The notes beneath the pieces were generated by a model. It was not told the origin of the DNA. It searched no databases and was given only the letters and a program-made list of their open reading frames with translations. A DNA stretch of 64,000 nucleotides. It comes from Aridibaculum aurantiacum. GTDB lineage: Bacteria; Bacteroidota; Bacteroidia; Chitinophagales; Chitinophagaceae. Shown here in pieces: positions 32,386-42,495 of the stretch. The DNA lies in contig NZ_JAFEWC010000001.1 in NCBI RefSeq assembly GCF_017355875.1, positions 434,001 through 498,000 on the forward strand. Direction: 5' to 3'. The stretch's first letter is position 1; every line of letters begins with the position of its first letter. Both the position numbers and the translations under genes were made by a program.

Positions 32386-33684
32386 ATGAGTAAAATAGCA
32401 ATCAAAGCTGAGAACATTTCAAAGGCTTACCAGCTTGGAGAAATTGGTACTGGTACTTTATCAAGAGACCTTGAGCGCTGGGTAGCAAAACTGAGAGGTA
32501 AAGAAGACCCATTTCTAAAACTTGGGGAGGCGAATGATAGAACTACAAAAGGCACCAGCAATATTGTATGGAGCTTGAAAGACATCAATTTTGAAATTGA
32601 GCAAGGTGATGCAGTGGGTATCATTGGAAGAAATGGTGCAGGTAAAAGTACATTGCTAAAATTGCTTAGTCGTGTCACAAGTCCAACCACCGGAAAAATT
32701 TCAGGACGAGGTAGAATAGCTAGCTTACTAGAAGTCGGTACCGGTTTTCATCCGGAACTTACCGGTCGGGAAAATATCTACCTGAATGGAGCTATTCTTG
32801 GAATGCGCAAAAAAGAGATACAACGGAAATTCGACGAGATCGTTGATTTTTCTGGTGTAGAGAGATATATTGATACTCCGGTAAAACGCTATTCCTCTGG
32901 TATGTATGTACGCCTTGCATTTGCAGTAGCAGCACATCTTGAATCTGAAATTTTAATAGTGGATGAAGTACTAGCAGTTGGCGATGCGGATTTTCAAAAA
33001 AAATGTCTTGGAAAGATGAATGAAGTTAGTAAAGGAGAAGGGCGCACTGTTTTGTTTGTGAGTCATAATATGGCTTCAATAAAAAATCTTTGTAATACAG
33101 GCATCCTGTTGAAAAATGGAAGTATAGTTTCACACGGCTCTATTGATCATGTTGTGGAATTTTATCTTGATAATTTCAAAGGTTTTAATACTATTAATAA
33201 AGTTATCATAGATGCTAGTCACCGTATACATGATCATTCTAAGGATGTTGAATTTATAGCCGTAGAGCTATTATTCATGCAAAGAGGCAACTGTATCTCG
33301 AAATATGATCCTATCAAAGTTAAAGTTACTATGAAAGGTCATAAGGAAGTGAATTCTTTCAGAGCTGCAATGGGTGTTTATTCAACTGATGATACTTGCG
33401 TCGGCTGCGTATTCTCCGAAGATATATTAAATATTCGATCAGGTGAAACAAAAGAGGTGCTGTTACAGTTGAACAATCATCAGCTTGCTAAAGGGCAGTA
33501 TTATATTGATTTTTCTTTAGGGATAGGTAATGACTCTAGCGGGATTCGTGATTTCGATCATATACATAAGCCTTTGTACTTCGAAGTTGCATTTAGGGAT
33601 CGAGAACGACAAGAGATGATTCCTTTGTGGATGTCACAATGGGGGAAAATTAACTTTGAAAGTCTTGAACTTTTTGAAATGTAA
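32386..33684 (+). CDS. ABC ATPase with glycan-binding C-terminus (Wzt-like)
   Basis: 432 residues. ATPase half: Walker A GIIGRNGAGKS (about 77-87), signature YSSGMYVRLAFA, Walker B EILIVDEVLAVGD, H-loop FVSHNM. The C-terminal 165 residues (from about 265) form a Wzt-type jelly roll, which in O8/O9 antigen systems binds the capped chain end. With the Wzm-like partner it exports a finished, probably capped polysaccharide. The presence of such an exporter beside Wza/Wzc-type genes is unusual. Confidence 0.93.
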   Translation: MSKIAIKAENISKAYQLGEIGTGTLSRDLERWVAKLRGKEDPFLKLGEANDRTTKGTSNIVWSLKDINFEIEQGDAVGIIGRNGAGKSTLLKLLSRVTSPTTGKISGRGRIASLLEVGTGFHPELTGRENIYLNGAILGMRKKEIQRKFDEIVDFSGVERYIDTPVKRYSSGMYVRLAFAVAAHLESEILIVDEVLAVGDADFQKKCLGKMNEVSKGEGRTVLFVSHNMASIKNLCNTGILLKNGSIVSHGSIDHVVEFYLDNFKGFNTINKVIIDASHRIHDHSKDVEFIAVELLFMQRGNCISKYDPIKVKVTMKGHKEVNSFRAAMGVYSTDDTCVGCVFSEDILNIRSGETKEVLLQLNNHQLAKGQYYIDFSLGIGNDSSGIRDFDHIHKPLYFEVAFRDRERQEMIPLWMSQWGKINFESLELFEM

Positions 33685-33810
33685 ATGAAACTTTTATATT
33701 AGCTAAAATATGAAAAATTATCAAGGGCTAATACTGACGAGTTCTATTTTGAAGGACACTTAAAATAAGATTAACTGCAGCGAAGGTCACAAAAATCATC
33801 AAACAATTAA

Positions 33811-34842
33811 TTGAAACCTACTCTTACTATAGCAATACCAACTTATAATCGGCTTGATAAAGTTAAAAGGGCACTTAGTAAACTTCAAAGTCAGATAGGA
33901 GATAATGTCTGTGTCAAAATCTTTGATAATGCATCTGCCCCTCCAGTTGCTGAGAACGTCAAAGGTTTTGATAGTCTCGAAATCTTTACTAGCAGCGTCA
34001 ATGTTGGACTTAGCGGAAACTTTTTACGCTGTTTTGAATACTGTGAAACGGACTGGCTATGGATATTAAGTGATGATGACATTCCGCTGGATAATGCTGT
34101 AGAAATTATTCTTGACACCATACAAGCTAATAATAAGGCAGTTTTTATCAATTTCTTTTCTGAGTTGAGCCGTTCCGAACCCTTTCCAAATAGATATGAA
34201 ACTTGTGTTGGCATCTCACAACTTGTCAGCAGCTTGCGTAGCTTTTCAAATTTACTTCTAATATCTACATCGATATATAAGGCAAGTGAACTAAAAAGTA
34301 GCATAAAAGCTGGATATTATTTCTCTACTACCATTGCCCCGCATTTAGCAATTTTATTTGATTATTTAACAGGAAATGAAAATGCAGAAATAGTTTATAG
34401 TAACAATAGCATTGTCCATTATCAAGCGCCGACTACAGGTAGCCATTGGAATATTGTTAACCTGAACAAAGGCGTATCAGACTTGGTGCTGCAAATCAGA
34501 AATGAAAGCGATAGGAGAAACCTTTTTAAAAAAATACAAGAAGTACATCCATATTATCATTTACCTCCCAAAGAGGTAGTTCGTTATGTGGTTAATTCGC
34601 GAGAAGCAAATATACATTTAGTTGTTTCTGATTTTCTTCGAGATCATACGTTCCTGTACTGGGCCAATGGTGGCAGCACTTTTAAATTCTTATTTTTTAT
34701 AATGAGCAATGTAGTTCTATTGCAACTACTTCAACTTAAGGTAATAAGAAATATCTTGAGAAAGCTGATGAGGAACAAAAACATACATAGAATTCCTATT
34801 TATAATCGCTACGAGGCATTAAAAACTGATCTTAGACTTTAA
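33811..34842 (+). CDS. Family 2 glycosyltransferase
   Basis: 343 residues from a TTG start at 33811 (no ATG fits; LTIAIPTYNRLDKV is the conserved beginning). GT-A fold with the metal-binding LSDDDIPLD (about 88-92). The C-terminal 110 residues are poorly conserved, with a hydrophobic stretch (FLFFIMSNVVLLQLL) that may associate with the membrane. The 126-nt gap upstream is AT-rich. Donor and acceptor cannot be named. Confidence 0.82.
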   Translation: MKPTLTIAIPTYNRLDKVKRALSKLQSQIGDNVCVKIFDNASAPPVAENVKGFDSLEIFTSSVNVGLSGNFLRCFEYCETDWLWILSDDDIPLDNAVEIILDTIQANNKAVFINFFSELSRSEPFPNRYETCVGISQLVSSLRSFSNLLLISTSIYKASELKSSIKAGYYFSTTIAPHLAILFDYLTGNENAEIVYSNNSIVHYQAPTTGSHWNIVNLNKGVSDLVLQIRNESDRRNLFKKIQEVHPYYHLPPKEVVRYVVNSREANIHLVVSDFLRDHTFLYWANGGSTFKFLFFIMSNVVLLQLLQLKVIRNILRKLMRNKNIHRIPIYNRYEALKTDLRL

Positions 34843-34852
34843 AAATATATTA

Positions 34853-36004
34853 GTGAGGTTACTAATGATTTCTCATGATGCTGCACGTACGGGTGCGCCT
34901 ATCGTCCTGTTGCATCACTTAAAGCAGTTCAGGATGAATGGCTACTTTGACTTTGACTGCTTTTTGCTGCGGGATGGAGCTTTAAGATCCGAGTTTGAAG
35001 GCTTGTCTGCTACTTACAAATTGGAAGTTCCTGGAGTTGTAGAGAGAATCCGGAACAAGTTTCTGAAGACAATATCTGGTGAACAGAAGGCAGTTGAAAA
35101 ACTCACGAAACGATACCAGCTAGCGTTTGGAAACACTGCGGTTACATGCAGTTTCCTGAAAGAGATGAAGCTGTTGCAAGGAGCCAAAACTGTATGTCAT
35201 GTCCATGAATTAGAATATGCCATTAAGCATTTTGTTGGGCAGGAAAGGTTTCGGGATGCTATCCCTTACATCGACCATTTTTTAGCTGCGTCATATGCTG
35301 TAAAAGACAACCTGGTTAAGAATTACAAAATACCAGCCTCCAAAGTAACAGTACATTACGAGTACATACCAGTTCCCGCTGATGCAGCTATTGCACCAAA
35401 ACATGACGTCTTTACCGTGTGTGGCTCCGGCACCTTAGATTGGAGAAAAGGAATAGATATCATGATGCAGGTTGCCTTAGTTCTTAAACACAAAGCAAAC
35501 ACTTCTTTCAAGTTTTTGTGGATAGGAGGAGAAAAAGGGACCATTGAATATGAGCGTGCAAAATTTGACCTGGAAAGAATGGGGCTAACGGACGTATTTG
35601 AATTAATAGAGACCTGTACTAATCCACATGATTATATCCGCTCTTGCGATTTGTTTTTTCTGACGTCACGTGAGGATCCATTCCCACTTGTTTGTCTTGA
35701 GGCAGCGGCATTAGGGTTACCCATTATGTGCTTTGATAAAGCAGGTGGAATGATTGAATTTGTTAATGAAAATAATGGATGGGTTGTTCCATATTTAGAT
35801 GTTAATCGTGCTGCTGCTACTCTACTTGAAGTGATGAATGATCGAGCAAACGCGAAAGAAAAAGGAGTGCTAGCACAGAAAGAAGTAAGCCAATATGACA
35901 TCATTATCGGAGAAAAAAAGTTAAGCAAGTTTTTGCTTAACCTCATGAATGGCCAGCATAGCATGGCACCTAAAAAGGAAGACGCATGTCAGGAAACAAT
36001 ATAA
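34853..36004 (+). CDS. Family 4 glycosyltransferase
   Basis: 383 residues from a GTG start at 34853 (RLLMISHDAARTGAP). GT-B fold, with the C-terminal nucleotide-sugar motif TSREDPFPLVCLEAAALG (about 272-289) giving the E-x7-E pair. Gap of 10 nt from the previous gene, and the last 19 nt overlap the GH99-like gene, so translation is likely coupled. Confidence 0.88.
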   Translation: MRLLMISHDAARTGAPIVLLHHLKQFRMNGYFDFDCFLLRDGALRSEFEGLSATYKLEVPGVVERIRNKFLKTISGEQKAVEKLTKRYQLAFGNTAVTCSFLKEMKLLQGAKTVCHVHELEYAIKHFVGQERFRDAIPYIDHFLAASYAVKDNLVKNYKIPASKVTVHYEYIPVPADAAIAPKHDVFTVCGSGTLDWRKGIDIMMQVALVLKHKANTSFKFLWIGGEKGTIEYERAKFDLERMGLTDVFELIETCTNPHDYIRSCDLFFLTSREDPFPLVCLEAAALGLPIMCFDKAGGMIEFVNENNGWVVPYLDVNRAAATLLEVMNDRANAKEKGVLAQKEVSQYDIIIGEKKLSKFLLNLMNGQHSMAPKKEDACQETI

Positions 36005-37125
36005 GAACTCTCGCATTTTACCTCCCCCAATATCACCCGATACCGGAGAATGATAAGTGGTGGGGTAAAGGTTTTACTGAATGGACAAACGTGGCGAAAG
36101 CTAAACCACTCTTCAAAAATCACGTTCAACCAAGAGTTCCGGCAGATCTTGGATTTTACGATCTGAGACTGGCAGAGTCTCGTGCAGCGCAAGCAGAGCT
36201 TGCTAAAGAAAATGGTGTTGATGGTTTTGTATATTATCACTACTGGTTTGGAAACGGTAAGCGTTTACTAGAACGTCCTCTTGATGAGATACTTGATTTA
36301 GGAGAACCTGATTTCCCTTTCTGCTTATGCTGGGCTAATCAAACGTGGTCTGGTATATGGTTTGGTGCAGCTGATCAAATTTTGATGAAGCAGGAATATC
36401 CTGGTAAAGAAGATACTGCAGCTCACTTTGAATACCTTATTAAAGCTTTTAGAGATCCCAGGTACATTACTGTTGATGGTAAGCCGCTGTTTATGGTATA
36501 TGACGTTACAGGTTTACCCGATCCTAAACAATTTTCGAAGGAGATAAAAGCAGCCGCAATTGCTGCTGGATTGCCTGGAGTATACCTGATGGCTTCAAAC
36601 CTTACGGATGATAATTGGGATGTAGCTGCCAATGGATTTGATGGTAAAGTGTCACATGCTTTTAATAAGTCGTTGGTATACCTCAAGTACTATAACAGTT
36701 TTATTAAAAAAGTGAAAGCCCGGCTACTGAAGTACTTCAAAAAAGATCTGCATACAGGGCTCAAGGTAGTAGATCATCGCGAACTTGTAGAACACATGGA
36801 TTATGTGCAGTCGACAGGTGACACTTACCCAGTAGTAGTACCTAATTGGGATAACACACCACGTAGTGGAAAAAGAGGTGTTGTGCTGACTCATTCATCT
36901 CCTGAACTCCTGGCAACCCAGGTAGAAAAGAGCATTGATTTTCTCGAAAAAACAAAACAGAAAGAAAATCTCATTTTCATCAAGTCGTGGAATGAATGGG
37001 CAGAGGGAAATTATCTTGAGCCAGACATTCTCACCGGGCATAAATATCTTGAAGTATTCAAACGAATCAAGAACAGAAAGCAAACGAAGCCAGCTAAACC
37101 TTCTACAGCAGAAATTGATGCCTGA
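35986..37125 (+). CDS. GH99/WbsX-like glycan-processing protein
   Basis: 379 residues. The beginning (LAFYLPQYHPIPENDKWWGK, GFTEWTNV) and the blocks FVYYHYWFGNGKRLL, CWANQTWSG and FIKSWNEWAEGNYLEPD are the signature of WbsX proteins, related to GH99 endo-alpha-mannosidases and common in O-antigen and capsule loci. Whether it hydrolyses, trims or transfers glycan is not established. Soluble, no signal peptide. Overlaps its neighbours by 19 and 8 nt. Confidence 0.9.
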   Translation: MSGNNIRTLAFYLPQYHPIPENDKWWGKGFTEWTNVAKAKPLFKNHVQPRVPADLGFYDLRLAESRAAQAELAKENGVDGFVYYHYWFGNGKRLLERPLDEILDLGEPDFPFCLCWANQTWSGIWFGAADQILMKQEYPGKEDTAAHFEYLIKAFRDPRYITVDGKPLFMVYDVTGLPDPKQFSKEIKAAAIAAGLPGVYLMASNLTDDNWDVAANGFDGKVSHAFNKSLVYLKYYNSFIKKVKARLLKYFKKDLHTGLKVVDHRELVEHMDYVQSTGDTYPVVVPNWDNTPRSGKRGVVLTHSSPELLATQVEKSIDFLEKTKQKENLIFIKSWNEWAEGNYLEPDILTGHKYLEVFKRIKNRKQTKPAKPSTAEIDA

Positions 37126-38059
37126 TAAATCCCTTGTTTCAGTAATTATACCTTTTTACAATAGCGCCGCTTACTTAAGCGAAGCTATAGAGAGTGTTAT
37201 TAAACAAGATTATCCATATGTAGAAATCATTCTTGTGGATGATGGTTCCAGCGACAATAGCTCCTCAATTGCCGCAGGATTTGTTTCAGATGGTATTCTT
37301 TTAGTAAAGCAACAAAACGCTGGAGCCTCTGCTGCTCGTAATACAGCTTTAAAAAACTGCAAAGGTGATTTTGTAATCTTCCTGGATGCAGATGATATTT
37401 TATTGCCGGGAGTTATTACACTTCTTGTAAAAGAGGCTGTGAATTGTGATATGGTCTTTGGAGGGTGGAGCAACTTTTTAAACCAAAGAGACAACATAAT
37501 AAGTGAAGTCAGTTATGATACTTCTCTTCACCCGCTAACAGCTTTCTTCAAGTATAAGCCTACTATATCAACCGTTCTGATAAGAAGGAGCCAAATTGAA
37601 AAACAATGGGATGAAAAGATGAAGGTTTGGGAAGTCACCAAATTCTTCTTTGACATCATCCGAACAGGGGCACGAGTTAAATTTATTGGACCAATAGTAA
37701 CAAGTATCCGTCAGCATGTTAGTGCCGAACGGATTACAATAAAATACGATCATTTTAATCCTGTAAATACAGCTTTATTTCTTTTACAGTGCAAACAGCA
37801 ACTGCAAGAAAACGGAATGCTGAATAACGAGGTTGAACTTGTGATTGACCGGGAGCTGGTAGCATACAATCATTTGGCGCTACGCAAAGGAGTTGATAAA
37901 GCAACAGTTCGAAATAATTTCCACCCTGTGAACTGGAAGGCCATTAAAAACCAGAATGGGTTTCTGCGAACTCCTATCTACTGGTTTATTTATTACCTGA
38001 AAGGGTTTAGAGGCTTGTATGCCTTTCACCAAATTAATAAACTTCTTAACAGAGGATAA
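37118..38059 (+). CDS. Family 2 glycosyltransferase
   Basis: 313 residues from the ATG at 37118, chosen because the GT2 beginning SLVSVIIPFYNSA follows at once; the open frame upstream runs through the end of the GH99-like gene. Nucleotide-binding EIILVDDGSSDNS and metal-binding FLDADDIL (about 88-95). Overlaps the preceding gene by 8 nt and shares one base with the next. Confidence 0.9.
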   Translation: MPDKSLVSVIIPFYNSAAYLSEAIESVIKQDYPYVEIILVDDGSSDNSSSIAAGFVSDGILLVKQQNAGASAARNTALKNCKGDFVIFLDADDILLPGVITLLVKEAVNCDMVFGGWSNFLNQRDNIISEVSYDTSLHPLTAFFKYKPTISTVLIRRSQIEKQWDEKMKVWEVTKFFFDIIRTGARVKFIGPIVTSIRQHVSAERITIKYDHFNPVNTALFLLQCKQQLQENGMLNNEVELVIDRELVAYNHLALRKGVDKATVRNNFHPVNWKAIKNQNGFLRTPIYWFIYYLKGFRGLYAFHQINKLLNRG

Positions 38060-38985
38060 TGCCAAAAGTTTCAGTTATCATACCGGCTTATAACTGCGCG
38101 GAGTTTATAGAGAAGACGCTTGCTTCCGTAGAAGCACAAACCTATCCGCAAAAGGATATTGAGGTCATTATAGTAAATGATGGCTCTACAGATAATACCG
38201 CAGACGTTTTAAGGAGATATAGCGACTATACTGTAATACAGATTCCAAATGGTGGGGTAAGTAATGCAAGAAATACAGGTATAGAGGTAGCGACGGGAAA
38301 ATATATACAGTTTCTTGATAGCGATGATCTTCTTTGCAAGGGAAAAATAGAGGAACAAGTATCTCTTTTGGAAGCTAATAATGCGGACGTTGCTTATGGT
38401 TTTTTCGATCGTTTTGAAGAAGTAGGAGGTGATCTAAAAATTGTAGCCACAAGTAAGCCCCAACTTTCCAAAGAACCTGAAATAGATATCTTCAAATCCA
38501 ATTTTTGGTGTCCTCCTGCTGCACTTTTGTATTCTAAACGAATAGTAGAAAAAGTAGGCGGATTCAAAACATGGTTGCCCGTAGTGGAAGATGCAAGATT
38601 CCTTTTGGACGCTTACCTGGTAGGAGGTAAGTTTTTTGGTGTCTCAAAGGTTGTAGCATTATATCGCGTAAACCAGGCGCAATCGCTATCGCAGAGGAGC
38701 AGGTTGCAGTTTATAAACTGTAGTTTTCTGAATGCAGTTGATATGAGTAAGATTTGGAAAGATGATAAGAAAAAATTAGCTGCGGTAGTCGATGCAATTC
38801 GTTTCTGCATTACAGAGTTTTCTCTTCTCGATTACAAAAAATTTTCTGAGGCTATTGATGTCTTACTAAAGATACAGCCGAAGTATGTTCCCCATACGAG
38901 CGGCCCCTTACGTATCTTATCTAAAACAGTAGGATATAAAAAAGCTGAACATTTCGCTCGGTTAAAGAGGAGATTGAATAGATGA
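38059..38985 (+). CDS. Family 2 glycosyltransferase
   Basis: 308 residues. KVSVIIPAYNCAEFIEKTL start, VIIVNDGSTDNT, and DxD-type FLDSDDLLCKG (about 84-92); also PVVEDARFLLDAYLVG near 175-190, the acceptor-side block of GT2 enzymes. Similar in plan to the gene immediately upstream but only about one third alike by eye, so not a recent duplicate. Overlaps the next gene by 4 nt (ATGA). Confidence 0.9.
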   Translation: MPKVSVIIPAYNCAEFIEKTLASVEAQTYPQKDIEVIIVNDGSTDNTADVLRRYSDYTVIQIPNGGVSNARNTGIEVATGKYIQFLDSDDLLCKGKIEEQVSLLEANNADVAYGFFDRFEEVGGDLKIVATSKPQLSKEPEIDIFKSNFWCPPAALLYSKRIVEKVGGFKTWLPVVEDARFLLDAYLVGGKFFGVSKVVALYRVNQAQSLSQRSRLQFINCSFLNAVDMSKIWKDDKKKLAAVVDAIRFCITEFSLLDYKKFSEAIDVLLKIQPKYVPHTSGPLRILSKTVGYKKAEHFARLKRRLNR

Positions 38986-40232
38986 AAGTAACTCTTGTAA
39001 CTGATTATTTCTATCCCAAATCAAAGGGAGGAACAGAGAAATATGTTTATTTACTTGCGTCTTATTTATTAACTGCAGGTTGGGAGGTACAGGTGCTTTC
39101 TATAGATAATGAAAAAGAAGCAGGAAGCTACAATGGTATCAATATTACCTACATCAAAGAATACCAGGGTACAGATAAGAATGTTTTTAAAGGCAGGGTG
39201 CCACCTGACAATAAAGAAGTTTTCCTTGAACGTTTAAAGCAGTTTAATCCTTCAGTTGTTCATTTTCATACTCTAACATCTAACATCAATCTTTTCCATA
39301 TACAATGGGCTCGGAAGGCTGGTTATAAAGTAGTCTTTACAACACATATTCCAAGTCATATTTGCCTTCGGGGCGACTTGCTGTATAGAGGGAAGAGAAT
39401 GTGTGATGGGTATGTAAATATGGTTAAATGCGGTACCTGCCTTGCAGGTAAGAAATCTGCAGGGAAAATAGATTTTTTAAAGCATGCTGCATATAACATA
39501 CTTCATCCTTCAAGTAGTGTCAAAATCAGGTTACAGGAATTTTCTGTATTTAATAAATATGCACATGCTGTAGTTCCTGTTTCCAAATGGCAGGAAAGAA
39601 TGTTTTTAAACAATGGCTTTAAGAAGGAAAAGTTGGTTGTTTGCAGGCAAGGGGCTGAGTTACCCATAGGGTTGAAAAGAGCGGGTTCCACAAATACATT
39701 GAAGCTAGGATTTGTAGGTAGAATTGAGCCTATCAAAGGTTTAGATCTGCTTGTAGAGGCAATTGAACAGCTGGATCATAAAAACATTGAGCTGCATGTG
39801 GCAGCTATACCACAGCTTGGTGAGCACGAAGATTATTATAATAAATTAAAAAATAAGGTCAAGAGTTTTCCAGGATCAACTTGGGTAGAAAGTTTACCCG
39901 CTGAGAAACTACCTGCATTTTACCAGTCCCTTACTTACCTGGTTGTTCCATCGCTTTGGCTAGAAACTGGACCATTTGTGGTTTACGAGGCATTAGCAAA
40001 CCAACTACCTGTTATAGGAACCGATCTTGGAGGTATTAAAGAATTGGTACAGCATGGTAAAAGTGGGTTTCTCTTTCAGCCAAATGTTGAATCATTGGTT
40101 GCTACACTTAAAGATGCTGCAGGTAGTGTCCAGGAGATTTCATCTTTTATGGAAAATTACCAAGTGCGTTCTTCTAATGAAATCGGAAAAGAAATGACAG
40201 CCTTATATCAAAAACTGTTACAAGAAGCTTAG
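38982..40232 (+). CDS. Family 4 glycosyltransferase
   Basis: 416 residues. N-terminal glycine loop YPKSKGGTEKYVYLLA, C-terminal LGFVGRIEPIKGLDLLVEA and PSLWLETGPFVVYEALA (about 322-338). A cysteine cluster at about 128-160 (HICLRGDL, MCDGYVNMVKCGTCLAG) recalls the insert of GT4 enzymes with a structural zinc-like loop. The next gene begins at the base after its stop codon. Confidence 0.9.
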   Translation: MKVTLVTDYFYPKSKGGTEKYVYLLASYLLTAGWEVQVLSIDNEKEAGSYNGINITYIKEYQGTDKNVFKGRVPPDNKEVFLERLKQFNPSVVHFHTLTSNINLFHIQWARKAGYKVVFTTHIPSHICLRGDLLYRGKRMCDGYVNMVKCGTCLAGKKSAGKIDFLKHAAYNILHPSSSVKIRLQEFSVFNKYAHAVVPVSKWQERMFLNNGFKKEKLVVCRQGAELPIGLKRAGSTNTLKLGFVGRIEPIKGLDLLVEAIEQLDHKNIELHVAAIPQLGEHEDYYNKLKNKVKSFPGSTWVESLPAEKLPAFYQSLTYLVVPSLWLETGPFVVYEALANQLPVIGTDLGGIKELVQHGKSGFLFQPNVESLVATLKDAAGSVQEISSFMENYQVRSSNEIGKEMTALYQKLLQEA

Positions 40233-41240
40233 ATGAAGATTGCTATAACTGCCGATCCTGAAATCCCTGTTCCACCAAAATTATATGGAGGTATAGAACG
40301 CATCATACACCAACTGTGTAAAGAGTTAGTAACACTGGGTCATGAGGTAACATTATTTGCTCATCGAGAATCTAATGTTCCATGTAGGTTGGTGAAGTAC
40401 ACAGGTACAGACCAGTCAAAAAGTGCGGTACTGAAAAATGGGGTTTTAATAACCAGATACGTTTTTAAAGAAAAGTATGATGTGGTGCATAGCTTTGGAA
40501 GGCTTGCTTATCTTTCTATGGTTTTGCCCACGAGAGTAAGGAAAGTGATGAGCTATCAGAGGGAGCCCACAATTTCGCAAATAAAACTTGCTACAAAGCT
40601 TTCTCGTAAACACAGTTTATTATTTACAGGATGTAGCGATTACATAGCAAAGCAGATAAGACCTTTTGCGCCCAGCTATTGTGTACATAATTTCGTTGAT
40701 ACAGATTTTTATACTCCCATTTACGAGGTTGCCAACGATGCTCCGTTAGTATTTCTTGGTCGCCTTGAGCAAATCAAAGGCGCACATATAGCCATTGAGG
40801 TGGCAAAGAAGGCAGGAAAAAAGTTAGTAATTGCCGGTAATATTCCACCAGAGGCCCAGCATTATTTTAATGAACAAGTTCAGCCGCACATCGATGACAA
40901 GCAAATCACTTACATAGGTCCTGTTAATGATGAGCAGAAAAACAGAATGCTTGGTAAGGCATCCGCATTCCTTATGCCAATATTATGGAATGAACCATTC
41001 GGTATTGTAATGGCTGAAGCCCTTGCATGCGGTACTCCTGTTATTGGATTTAGCAGAGGATCTGTTCCCGAGGTGGTTTTAGATGGAGTTAATGGTTATC
41101 GTTGTTCTTCTATTGATGACATGGTTCATGCCGTATCACAAGTAAAAAATATTTCCCGAAGCTCTGTAAGGGAAGATGCCGAAAAAAGATTTTCGTCAAA
41201 AATTATCACAGACGCTTATCTATCCGTCTATCAGAGTTAA
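40233..41240 (+). CDS. Family 4 glycosyltransferase
   Basis: 335 residues, a compact GT4 enzyme. VPPKLYGGIERIIHQLCKEL start, PLVFLGRLEQIKGAHIAIEVA and ILWNEPFGIVMAEALACG (about 250-267). Clearly related in beginning and motif (YGG-x-ER, WNEPFG) to the isolated glycosyltransferase at 58292. Directly abuts the gene before it. Confidence 0.9.
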   Translation: MKIAITADPEIPVPPKLYGGIERIIHQLCKELVTLGHEVTLFAHRESNVPCRLVKYTGTDQSKSAVLKNGVLITRYVFKEKYDVVHSFGRLAYLSMVLPTRVRKVMSYQREPTISQIKLATKLSRKHSLLFTGCSDYIAKQIRPFAPSYCVHNFVDTDFYTPIYEVANDAPLVFLGRLEQIKGAHIAIEVAKKAGKKLVIAGNIPPEAQHYFNEQVQPHIDDKQITYIGPVNDEQKNRMLGKASAFLMPILWNEPFGIVMAEALACGTPVIGFSRGSVPEVVLDGVNGYRCSSIDDMVHAVSQVKNISRSSVREDAEKRFSSKIITDAYLSVYQS

Positions 41241-41250
41241 TACAGTTATT

Positions 41251-42495
41251 ATGAAATGTCTTGTTGCCAATCCTAATATAGCTGCTTATATAAAAGAAAG
41301 CGTTCTTGCATATCACGATCATGATATGCTCCGTGCTTTTTATACAACATTCTTCGACCATCCGCAAAATCCTCTTACCAGGACATTAGGTGGTGTCTTC
41401 CCCCAGTTGAAAAGGGAATTTGGTAGAAGATCTATAGCAGAACTACCAATAGAATTTATCCGCTCAAAACCATTGAGGGAGTTAATGCGTGTTGTGTCAG
41501 CAAGAAAATTAAATCCAGTGCTTACAGATAAAGTTTGGGAATGGAGCGAGCTTTCTTTTGATAGGTGGGTTGCACGTAATCTGCCTGCTGATATTGATCT
41601 GGTTCACGTATATGAACATGCTGGTCTTGCTATTTTGGAACGCGCCAAACAGCTAGCTATTACTTCGCTTTACGAACAGCCAAGTCAACATCACCAGATG
41701 TTCACCGATATTGTTAATGAGCAGATAAGGCTTTATCCTGAACTGGCGTCCGAGGCTACCACTCTACTTTTTGATGATAATGCGAACAGGCGAAACGAGC
41801 GAAGAGACCAGGAATTACAACTGGCAGATTATGTGATTTGCAATTCATCTTTTACAAAAAGATCTCTTGTAAGTGCAGGTGTTTCAGCCGAAAAGATAGT
41901 TACTGTACCTTACGGATTTCCACAGGTTGACACAACTGTTGACTTTTCTAAACCTGTGGAGAAACTTATTTTTATGAATGCAGGTACCCAGAACCTGCGA
42001 AAGGGAATTCATATTCTTTACCAGGCATGGCAGGAAGCTAACATTCCAGGTACAGAAGCTGAGTTATGGATGATTGGCTCGAATAGCTTACCCAATTCTG
42101 TAAAAGCAGGTCTTCCTGAAAGTATCAAGTTCTTTCCGAACATACCAAGGGTGGAATTAATGGATAAATACAAACAGGCACATGTATTCATTCTTCCAAC
42201 ATTAGCGGATGGTTTTGGTATGGTGATTTCTGAAGCGATGTCTAGAGGAGTGCCGGTAATCACAACTTATAATTCTGGTGGACCAGACATAATAGAACAT
42301 GAAAAAGAAGGCCTGCTGATTAATCACAATGATAAAGAAGCTATCATCCAGTCTCTTAAGTGGTGTGTGTCAAACAAGCACAAACTATTGGAAATGGGTA
42401 AAGCTGCTTACGATAAAGCAGCATCCTATTCATGGCTTGATTTCAGAAAACGACTAATTGCTGAAGTCAAACATAAAACGGCGGTACCTGCATAA
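41251..42495 (+). CDS. Family 4 glycosyltransferase
   Basis: 414 residues from the ATG at 41251 (MKCLVANPNIAAYIKES); a longer frame from 41176 would overlap the previous gene by 65 nt. C-terminal motif PTLADGFGMVISEAMSRG (about 315-332) and NAGTQNLRKGIHILYQA. A Glu/Arg-rich middle (ANRRNERRDQELQLADY) precedes the hinge. Shares one base with the next gene. Confidence 0.88.
   Translation: MKCLVANPNIAAYIKESVLAYHDHDMLRAFYTTFFDHPQNPLTRTLGGVFPQLKREFGRRSIAELPIEFIRSKPLRELMRVVSARKLNPVLTDKVWEWSELSFDRWVARNLPADIDLVHVYEHAGLAILERAKQLAITSLYEQPSQHHQMFTDIVNEQIRLYPELASEATTLLFDDNANRRNERRDQELQLADYVICNSSFTKRSLVSAGVSAEKIVTVPYGFPQVDTTVDFSKPVEKLIFMNAGTQNLRKGIHILYQAWQEANIPGTEAELWMIGSNSLPNSVKAGLPESIKFFPNIPRVELMDKYKQAHVFILPTLADGFGMVISEAMSRGVPVITTYNSGGPDIIEHEKEGLLINHNDKEAIIQSLKWCVSNKHKLLEMGKAAYDKAASYSWLDFRKRLIAEVKHKTAVPA

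Noticed and set aside
38059-38985. Recent duplication of the two adjacent GT2 genes
   Set aside because: Only general GT2 motifs are shared; similarity is too low for a recent duplicate.
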